Shown piece by piece: positions 57,890-64,000 of a DNA stretch of 64,000 bases. The stretch covers positions 32,757 through 96,756 of the forward strand of contig NZ_ASJB01000065.1 of assembly GCF_000478275.1 (NCBI RefSeq), written 5' to 3'. Numbering within the stretch: the stretch's first letter is position 1; every line of letters begins with the position of its first letter. The position numbers and the translations under genes were made by a program. Below the pieces are notes generated by a model, which was not told the origin of the DNA, did no database searches, and saw only the letters and a program-made list of their open reading frames with translations. The stretch comes from Amycolatopsis orientalis DSM 40040 = KCTC 9412. Its GTDB lineage: Bacteria; Actinomycetota; Actinomycetes; Mycobacteriales; Pseudonocardiaceae.

Positions 57890-60487
57890 TCAGCTGGTGA
57901 CAAGCGGCAGCAGCGGTCGCCGGACCGCGGTCGCGACACCGTCCGACGCCTCGGCCGCGGCGATCCGCTCGGGCGTCGGCGTGCCGTATTCGGTGGTCCG
58001 CTGCCGCAGTGGACGACCCAGCGGCTCGACCATCGCGCGCATGTCGCTGATCGTCTTGTACGACCCGTTGGCCGCACCCGCCATCCGGCTGATCGTCTCC
58101 TCCATCAGCGTCCCGCCGATGTCGTTGACCCCGCCCTGAAGGACGGCGCGGCTGCCTTCCTCGCCGAGTTTCACCCAGGAACTCTGGATGTTGTCGATCA
58201 TCCCGTGCAGCAAGAGCCGGGCCAGCGCGTGCACCGCGCGGTTCTCCCGCAGCGTCGTCCCGGCCCTGGCGAGCCCGGCGAGGTAGATCGGCGAACTCTG
58301 GTGGATGAACGGCAGCAGCACGAATTCGCTGAACCCGCGCCGCCCGTTGCGTTCCAAGCCTTCCCGCTGCAGCTTCGCCAGCAACTTCAGATGCCCGACC
58401 CAGTGCGCCGGGGTGTCGACATGGCCGTACATCATCGTCGACGTCGTCGTGATGCCGAGTTTGTGCGCGGTGGTGACGACGTTGATCCACTCCGACGTCG
58501 GCAGCTTGCCCTTCGTCAGTACCCAGCGGACGTCGTCGTCGAGGATCTCCGCGGCCGTGCCCGGCAGCGAGTCGACACCCGCCTCCTTCGCGCGCGCCAG
58601 CCAGTCCTCGATCGACAGGTTCGTCCGCGAAGCGCCGTTGACGACCTCCATCGGCGAGTACGAGTGCAGGTGGATGTCCGGCTGACGCCGTTTCACCTCG
58701 GCCGCGAGATCGAAGTACGCGGTGCCGGGCAGATCCGGGTGGATGCCGCCCTGCATGCAGATCTCGGTCGCGCCCGCGGCCCACGCCTCGTCGACCCGGT
58801 CGCCGACCTGCTCCAGCGAAAGCGTGTACGCGTCGGCGTCGGTGCGCCGCTGGGCGAACGCGCAGAACCGGCAGCCGGTGTAACAGACGTTGGTGAAGTT
58901 GATGTTCCGGGTGACCACGAAGGTGACGTCGTCGCCGTTCACCTCACGGCGCAGGTCGTCCGCGATCCGGGCGAACGCGTCGAGTTCCGGGCCGTCGGCG
59001 TGCAGCAGCGCCAGCGCCTCGTCGTCGGACAGCCCGGCGGGGTTCTTTTCCGCGCTGCGCAAGGCATCCCGGATGTCGAGGTCGAACCGCTGCGGCGCGG
59101 TCTTGATGTTGCCCTTGATCTCCGCCCAGTCGCCGTAGACCGAATCGAAGTCGCTGCGGCGGTCCTCCGTGCGGCCGATGGTGTCGACCTCGACGTGCAG
59201 ATCGGTCCGCCCGGCCTCCTGCCAGCCGCCGTCCGGCTCCTGCCACGGGATGCCCACCGGGATCGCTTCCTCGATCGCCAGCCCGGTCTCGGCGTCGGTG
59301 AGCGGCGCGAGATGCGCGTTCATCCGCGGGTCGAGCCACGGCTCGCCGGTCTTGACGTATTCCGGATAGATCGGCAGCCGCTCGCGCACGGTGAACCCGA
59401 GTGCTTCGGTGCGGCGCTTGAGTTCGTCGATCTGCGGCCACGCGCGTTCGGGGTTGACGTGGTCGGGGGTCAGCGGCGAAACACCGCCCCAGTCGTCGAT
59501 GCCCGCGTTCAGCATCAGCTCGTACTGCTGCCCGATCAGGTTCGGCGGCGCCTGGATGCGCATCTTCGGCCCGAGCACGAGCCGCGCGACGGCGATGGTC
59601 GCGGCGAGTTCCTCGAGGTCGGCGTCCGGGGTCGCGCGCATCTTCGTATCCGGCTTCGCCCGGAAGTTCTGGACGATGACCTCCTGGATACCGCCGTAGG
59701 TCTTGGCGACCTTGCGGATCGCGAACAGCGAGTCGGCCCGTTCCTCGAAGTTCTCGCCGATGCCGATCAGGATGCCCGTGGTGAACGGCACCGAACTGCG
59801 GCCGGCGTCCTCCAGCACCCGCAGGCGGACGTCGGGGTCCTTGTCGGGCGAGCCGTAGTGAGGGCCGCCCTTCTCGGTGTAGAGCCGCTTCGCGGTCGTC
59901 TCCAGCATCATGCCCATCGACGCCGAAACCGGCTTGAGGCGCTGGAAGTCCTGCCAGGTCAGCACGCCGGGGTTGAGGTGCGGCAGGACGCCGGTCTCCT
60001 CCAGCACCCGGATCGCCATCGCGCGGACATAGGAGAGCGTGTCGTCGTACCCGTGCGCGTCGAGCCAGTCCTTCGCCGCCTTCCAGCGGTCTTCGGGACG
60101 GTCGCCGAGGGTGAACAGCGCCTCCTTGACGCCCATCGCGGCGCCCTTGCGGGCGATGTCGAGGACCTCGTCGGGGGAGAGGAACGGCGACTCGACCCGG
60201 CCGGGCACGGTCGCGAAAGTGCAGTAGCCGCACCGGTCCCGGCACAAGCGGGTCAGCGGGATGAACACCGAACGGCTGTAGGTCACCACGCCGGGGCGGC
60301 CCGCCGCCACGAGGCCGGCGTCACGGATCCGGGAGGCGTGCTCCGACAACGTCTTGAGATCGTCGCCGCGCGCTTGGAGCAGGATCGAGGCCTCGGTGAG
60401 GTCGAGGGTCTTCCCGTCGCGCGCCCGGGCGAGCGCCCGGCGCATCGCCGAGGTGGTGGGGGCGGTCGCGTCAGCGTCGAGTGCCAT
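57890..60487 (-). CDS. fbiC: FO synthase, F420 biosynthesis (fused CofG-CofH)
   Basis: An 865-residue two-domain radical-SAM enzyme that makes FO, the deazaflavin core of F420, from tyrosine and 5-amino-6-ribitylamino-uracil. The N-terminal CofG half has Cys82, Cys86, Cys89 in CRDRCGYC. The C-terminal CofH half has CYTGCRFC in NFTNVCYTGCRFCAFAQRR. Fused CofG-CofH is the actinobacterial form. F420 is then used by enzymes such as the deazaflavin-dependent nitroreductase domain at 30915. No cofC/fbiAB genes are in the window. GTG/ATG choice: ATG 60487 fits the family start. Confidence 0.96.
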   Translation of the reverse strand: MALDADATAPTTSAMRRALARARDGKTLDLTEASILLQARGDDLKTLSEHASRIRDAGLVAAGRPGVVTYSRSVFIPLTRLCRDRCGYCTFATVPGRVESPFLSPDEVLDIARKGAAMGVKEALFTLGDRPEDRWKAAKDWLDAHGYDDTLSYVRAMAIRVLEETGVLPHLNPGVLTWQDFQRLKPVSASMGMMLETTAKRLYTEKGGPHYGSPDKDPDVRLRVLEDAGRSSVPFTTGILIGIGENFEERADSLFAIRKVAKTYGGIQEVIVQNFRAKPDTKMRATPDADLEELAATIAVARLVLGPKMRIQAPPNLIGQQYELMLNAGIDDWGGVSPLTPDHVNPERAWPQIDELKRRTEALGFTVRERLPIYPEYVKTGEPWLDPRMNAHLAPLTDAETGLAIEEAIPVGIPWQEPDGGWQEAGRTDLHVEVDTIGRTEDRRSDFDSVYGDWAEIKGNIKTAPQRFDLDIRDALRSAEKNPAGLSDDEALALLHADGPELDAFARIADDLRREVNGDDVTFVVTRNINFTNVCYTGCRFCAFAQRRTDADAYTLSLEQVGDRVDEAWAAGATEICMQGGIHPDLPGTAYFDLAAEVKRRQPDIHLHSYSPMEVVNGASRTNLSIEDWLARAKEAGVDSLPGTAAEILDDDVRWVLTKGKLPTSEWINVVTTAHKLGITTTSTMMYGHVDTPAHWVGHLKLLAKLQREGLERNGRRGFSEFVLLPFIHQSSPIYLAGLARAGTTLRENRAVHALARLLLHGMIDNIQSSWVKLGEEGSRAVLQGGVNDIGGTLMEETISRMAGAANGSYKTISDMRAMVEPLGRPLRQRTTEYGTPTPERIAAAEASDGVATAVRRPLLPLVTS

Positions 60488-60630
60488 TCCCGCACGCTAT
60501 GGCCGGACTCGCCCCACCTGCCAGTGTGCATCCGGCCACCACCTCACCCACCTGGGTGTGGTCACTGTTTGCGCTGGTCAGCGAGTGATCACGGTTGCCG
60601 ATCAGCAGGCCGCGGTGTATTACCTAAAGT

Positions 60631-62241
60631 GTGGCTTCGGTGATCGGCAAGAAGGTCGGCGGGCGGACGTACTACTACCTCGTCACCTCCGCGCGGGTCG
60701 GCGGAGAGCCCCGCGTGGTGTCCCAGCGTTACCTCGGCACGGCCGAGGAGATCGGGCGCGCGATGGACGGCGACGTCTCCGCGCCCGGCGAAGCGCGTCA
60801 CCGGACCTTCGGCGACGTCGCGGCGGTCTGGGCCACGCTGAACCGGCTCGGCTTCGTCGAGCGGGTCGACGAAGCCGTCGGCGCGCAGCGCGCCACGACG
60901 ACGCTGGGGACGCATCTCGCGCTCGCCGTCCTGCACCGGGCGACCGCACCGGAGACGGAGCTGGCCACGTGGTGGGAGGACGGCGTCGCACGGGAGTTCG
61001 TGAAGGCCGACCTGGCGAACCACTGGCGAGCGCTGCACCGGCTCACCCCGGACCGGATCGCGCGGATCGAGGCCACGGTCGCCGACGCCGTACTCGCCTG
61101 GCTTGGGACGGGCGGCGCCGCACTCGCCGTGGACGTGCCGCAGTTCGCCACCTTCACCACGGCCGACCCCTGCCGCTGCGAACTCGCCGGACTGGGCATG
61201 GTGGTGACCAAGGACGGCGCGATCCCACTGGCCTCGCACGTGTACCCGCGAGAGGGGGCCCCGCCGTTCGCCGCGCTCGCCGACGACCTCCGCGGACGGC
61301 ATTCCGCGGGCGACGTCACGCTGGTCTTCACCGCCGGTCAGGCCGCGCAAGTGGATCTCGGACGGCATTTCGTCGGCGCCCTGCCGTTGTCGGAGCATCC
61401 GGAGCTGCTGGCGAAACCGTCGTCCGCGCGGAAACCCGTCGACCCCGAGCGCTTCGCCGGGCTGACCGCCCTCGACACCAGGGCGATGGTCGCCGGGGTG
61501 CGGCGGCGCGTGATCCTGACCCATTCGGAGACCCTGCACAACGCGCAGGCCCGCGCGTTCGGCGACGAACTCGGCACCGCGACCCGCGAACTCGCCGGCC
61601 TCGACGCGGCGCTGGCCGCCGGTATCTACCGGGGCGACCGGAGCCAGGTGAACGCCGAGATCGCCCGGATCACGCGCGGCCGCCGGGTCGAGCGCGTGCT
61701 CTCACCTTCGCTGACCGGAACCAAGCCGGGGGAGATCCGGCTGACGTGGAAGGTCGACGACGCCGCCGTCTCCCGGCTGCGCGACGAGTTCTTCGGGAAA
61801 CAGGTGCTGGTCACCGACCACGACTGGCCCGTCGCGGAGGTCGTCACCGCCTACCGGGCGCGAACCCACCTCGACTCGACGTTCCGCTGGCTGACCGGCA
61901 CCGCCGTCGCCGGGCCGTCGCCACGCTGGGACTGGACCCCGCACCGGATCGCCGTGCACACGCTGGTCACGGTGCTCGCGTCGACGGTCACCCACCTCAT
62001 GCGGCGCGAGGCCGACCGTGCGGGGATGAACCTGTCGGTCCGCGAACTGATGGACAGCCTGGCCGGGATCGGCGAGACGGTGCTGCGCTACCCGTCGACC
62101 GGCGGCCGTCCCCGGACGCGGCGCCTGCTGACCGAGCGGAGCCCGGAACAGCAGGCGCTCTTCGACCTCTTCGGCCTGACTAGCTCTCCCGGTGGATCCG
62201 CAACGCGGAGAAGCTCTGCACCACCGGCATCAGCTCGATGA
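60631..62241 (+). CDS. IS1634-like transposase, probably inactive or domesticated
   Basis: A 536-residue protein of the IS1634 type within IS4: N-terminal YYYLVTSARVGGEPRVVSQRYLG, middle LHNAQARAFGDELGTA, late AVHTLVTVLASTVTHLMRREA and SVRELMDSLAGIGETVL. The DDE residues look lost: DVPQFATF keeps the first Asp, but the second block reads VFTAGQAAQVD (Thr for Asp) and the third YRARTHLDSTFRWL (Asp for Glu). The segment after the first Asp is shorter than usual. No terminal inverted repeats or target duplications are visible. The last 30 residues run into the convergent SDR gene (62-base overlap). The start is GTG 60631 or 60640. Confidence 0.8.
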   Translation: MASVIGKKVGGRTYYYLVTSARVGGEPRVVSQRYLGTAEEIGRAMDGDVSAPGEARHRTFGDVAAVWATLNRLGFVERVDEAVGAQRATTTLGTHLALAVLHRATAPETELATWWEDGVAREFVKADLANHWRALHRLTPDRIARIEATVADAVLAWLGTGGAALAVDVPQFATFTTADPCRCELAGLGMVVTKDGAIPLASHVYPREGAPPFAALADDLRGRHSAGDVTLVFTAGQAAQVDLGRHFVGALPLSEHPELLAKPSSARKPVDPERFAGLTALDTRAMVAGVRRRVILTHSETLHNAQARAFGDELGTATRELAGLDAALAAGIYRGDRSQVNAEIARITRGRRVERVLSPSLTGTKPGEIRLTWKVDDAAVSRLRDEFFGKQVLVTDHDWPVAEVVTAYRARTHLDSTFRWLTGTAVAGPSPRWDWTPHRIAVHTLVTVLASTVTHLMRREADRAGMNLSVRELMDSLAGIGETVLRYPSTGGRPRTRRLLTERSPEQQALFDLFGLTSSPGGSATRRSSAPPASAR

Positions 62242-62938
62242 CGTTGATGTTCACGTGCTCGGGCTGCGAAGCCGCCCAGAAGACGGACTCGGCCACGTCG
62301 GCGGCGGTCAGCGGCGTCGTGCCCTTGTAGACGTCGTCGGCCTTGCTCTGGTCGCCCTCGAACCGGACGACGGAGAACTCCGTGCCACCGACCATGCCGG
62401 GCTCGACGTTGGTCACCCGGACGCCGGTGCCGTGCAGGTCCGCGCGCAGGTTCAGGCTGAACTGGTGCACGAACGCCTTGGTCGCGCCATAGGTGTTGCC
62501 ACCGGGGTAGGGGTAGGTGCCCGCGATCGAACCGATGTTGATCACGTGCCCGCGTCCGCGCTCGACCATCCCGGGCAGCAGCGCGCGGGTGAGGTGGACC
62601 AGGCCGGTGATGTTCGTGTCGATCATCTGGTCCCAGTCGTCGAGCTTCGCCCGGTGGGCGGGCTCGAGCCCCTTGGCGAGGCCGGCGTTGTTGACCAGCA
62701 GGTCGACGTCGGCGAACTCGGCGGGCAGCGTGCCGGGCAGGGCGGCCACCGCGTCGGCGTCACGGACGTCCAGTTCGTAGGGGAGGACGTTCTCGCCCAG
62801 CTCGTCGGCCAGCTTGGCCAGCCGGTCCTTGCTGCGCGCGGCCGCGACGACCTTGGCGCCGTCCGCGGCGAACCGGCGGACGATCTCGACGCCGAACCCC
62901 GCGCTGGCGCCGGTCACGAAGACGGTCTTCTGGGACAT
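62180..62938 (-). CDS. SDR family oxidoreductase (YdfG-like)
   Basis: A 252-residue short-chain dehydrogenase: TGASAGFGVEIVRRF, DLLVNNAGLAKGLEPAH, the Ser in INIGSIAGTYPYPGGNTYGATKAF with YGATK, and FEGDQSKADDVYKGTTPLTAADVAESVFW, which is characteristic of the YdfG group that oxidises serine, threonine and 3-hydroxy acids or reduces malonic semialdehyde. I start it at ATG 62938. It is nine bases after the hydrolase stop, so the two form an operon. Confidence 0.9.
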   Translation of the reverse strand: MSQKTVFVTGASAGFGVEIVRRFAADGAKVVAAARSKDRLAKLADELGENVLPYELDVRDADAVAALPGTLPAEFADVDLLVNNAGLAKGLEPAHRAKLDDWDQMIDTNITGLVHLTRALLPGMVERGRGHVINIGSIAGTYPYPGGNTYGATKAFVHQFSLNLRADLHGTGVRVTNVEPGMVGGTEFSVVRFEGDQSKADDVYKGTTPLTAADVAESVFWAASQPEHVNINVIELMPVVQSFSALRIHRES

Positions 62939-62946
62939 GGAGACGA

Positions 62947-63744
62947 TCACCCAATCTCTTTCAAGAACCGTGCGAACACGGCGTTGAACTCGGCCTCGCG
63001 CTCCAGGTTAGGCATGTGGGCGGCCCCCTCGATCACCGCCAGGGTGGAGCCGGGGATGAGTTCGTGCATCAGCTCGGCGTCCGCCACCGGCGTGAACTCG
63101 TCCTCGGTGCCGACGACGACCAGGCTCGGCACCGCGACCTTCGTGAGGCTTTCCCGGTAGTCCGGCCGCTCGGCCCGTCCCCTCAGTGCCGCCGCGGCGC
63201 CTTCCCTGGGCGTCGTGCGCATCATGCCGAGGACGTGCGCCGCCACATCCGGCATCGTGCGGACGTTCTCCGGCGAGACCATCTTCGCCAGCACCTCGTC
63301 CGCGTAGGGGTTCAGTCCTTCGGCGAGGACGCGGTCCGCCATCGCGTTGCGGACGCGTTTGCCCTCCTCGGTCTCTGCCTGCGGGGAGGTGTCGGCGAGT
63401 AGGAGCCCGGCGACGCGTTCGGAGTAGGTGCGGTGGAACTCCATGACGATCTGCCCGCCCATGGAGAGGCCGCCGAGCACGAAGCGCCCGAGGCCGAGTC
63501 GATCCGCGAGACGGGCGATGTCCTTGGCGAAGACGTCGAGCCCGGTCTTGCCAGGGACCACCGTGGTCTCGCCATAGCCGCGGAGGTCAGCGGTGATGAC
63601 CCGATAGCCCTCGCGACTGAAGCGTTCCGCCTGCGGGCGCCACATCGTGCGGTTGAAGGGGTGGCCGTGGACGAGGACGACGGGCAGCCCGGTGCCGAGG
63701 TCGTCGTAGGCGACGGTGATGCCGTCGAGTTCCGCAGTGCTCAT
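62947..63744 (-). CDS. Alpha/beta hydrolase
   Basis: A 265-residue alpha/beta-hydrolase of the haloperoxidase/3-oxoadipate-enol-lactonase group. VVLVHGHPFNRTMWRPQ holds the oxyanion loop, GGLSMGGQIVMEF the nucleophile, VVGTEDEFTPVADAE the acid, and IEGAAHMPNLE the His. I start it at ATG 63744. Its promoter region contains three copies of CGGAGCAAT at 63760-63805. It is cotranscribed with the YdfG-like SDR downstream. Confidence 0.9.
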   Translation of the reverse strand: MSTAELDGITVAYDDLGTGLPVVLVHGHPFNRTMWRPQAERFSREGYRVITADLRGYGETTVVPGKTGLDVFAKDIARLADRLGLGRFVLGGLSMGGQIVMEFHRTYSERVAGLLLADTSPQAETEEGKRVRNAMADRVLAEGLNPYADEVLAKMVSPENVRTMPDVAAHVLGMMRTTPREGAAAALRGRAERPDYRESLTKVAVPSLVVVGTEDEFTPVADAELMHELIPGSTLAVIEGAAHMPNLEREAEFNAVFARFLKEIG

Positions 63745-63759
63745 GGACCCGAAGCTAAT

Positions 63760-63805
63760 CGGAGCAATCAGGTAGATCAATACGGAGCAATGTACTCGGA
63801 GCAAT
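63760..63805 (-). promoter_or_regulatory. Triple direct repeat in the hydrolase promoter
   Basis: CGGAGCAAT occurs at 63760-63768, 63783-63791 and 63797-63805 (spaced 23 and 14 bases). On the hydrolase strand it reads ATTGCTCCG. Such clustered repeats are typical of binding sites for a dimeric or cooperative regulator. No regulator gene is adjacent inside the window. Confidence 0.5.
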
Positions 63806-63910
63806 GTTCTTCGCCTGGTGTTCTCGCGGGTTCTCCGCCGGTCCGGCCCGGCGATCATCGGCTCAGGACCGGTTTTGGGCCTCTGACCTGCGGGAATGTC
63901 GTTAAGGTAC

Positions 63911-64000
63911 CCCCCTGTTTTCGGGGGTTTCCGGCCATGTAAAGTTCTCCAAGTCGCCAGGGAAACCGGGTGGCCGACCGGGACACGAACCAAGCTCTCG
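63911..64000 (+). promoter_or_regulatory. Promoter-like leader at window end, possibly of an rRNA operon
   Basis: A hairpin CCCCC-TGTTTTC-GGGGG at 63911-63927 is followed by TAAAGT (63940-63945) and the sequence AAGTCGCCAGGGAAACCGGG and onwards, which resembles rRNA operon promoters and leaders of Amycolatopsis-type genomes as I remember them. A minus-35 at 17-18 bp is weak (GTTTTC). The rRNA gene itself would lie beyond the window. No gene is visible in 63806-64000. Confidence 0.4.

Overview
The window is a chromosomal segment of a high-GC actinomycete. The gene content (F420 cofactor synthase FbiC, an F420-type nitroreductase domain, DUF5302, DUF993, DUF222/HNH, an AMED_5909-type small protein, WYL, HxlR and PaaX regulators) and the many long intergenic hairpins point to the Pseudonocardiaceae, most likely Amycolatopsis. 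This placement is inference; no rRNA gene is inside the window.

Layout. 1-5.3 kb: end of a subtilisin-like protease, then an SDR / phosphotransferase / histidine-phosphatase run, an SMP-30-like protein, and a VOC protein facing a WYL regulator. 5.3-11.9 kb: two divergent, tightly overlapping operons sharing one promoter region. One carries a creatininase-family hydrolase, a benzoate-CoA-ligase-like enzyme, an SDR and an enoyl-CoA hydratase. The other carries PaaX, tryptophan 2,3-dioxygenase and kynureninase. Together they read as tryptophan to anthranilate to anthraniloyl-CoA catabolism. 12-20.5 kb: valine/leucine dehydrogenase, DUF5302, a tandem HxlR regulator next to a carotenoid oxygenase, a thiolase, a hydrolase and two TetR regulators. 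20.7-25.2 kb: a histidine kinase and response regulator bracketing an ABC transporter whose two ATPases are each degenerate in a different way. 25.3-33.6 kb: an Lnt-like protein, a LacI-controlled sugar operon, a proline iminopeptidase/nitroreductase fusion, an acyltransferase and lpdA.

33.6-37.75 kb is a small island. A 27-bp sequence spanning the end of lpdA recurs at its far end. Inside are an AMED_5909-like gene, a regulator joined to a NUDIX gene by an apparent 1-base deletion, and a low-GC orphan of 653 residues with a nuclease-like motif. 37.9-45.9 kb holds small membrane or PH proteins, an AlkZ-like protein, epoxide hydrolase, a WYL regulator, GNAT, a quinone oxidoreductase, and a DUF222-HNH gene whose start overlaps a LexA-type SOS box. 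45.9-53.5 kb: a secreted S8 protease with Glu in place of the catalytic His, SDRs, LysR, a peptide-binding lipoprotein and an LVIVD protein.

53.6-60.5 kb includes the most unusual operon: an amino-acid 2OG-Fe(II) hydroxylase, a methyltransferase and a carnitine-type acyltransferase in one run, followed by fbiC. The window ends with an IS1634-like transposase that has lost catalytic residues, an SDR/hydrolase pair, and a promoter-like stretch resembling an rRNA leader. Hairpins sharing the ends CTCGTGAGTGG / CCACTCACGAG sit between convergent genes and probably act as two-way terminators.
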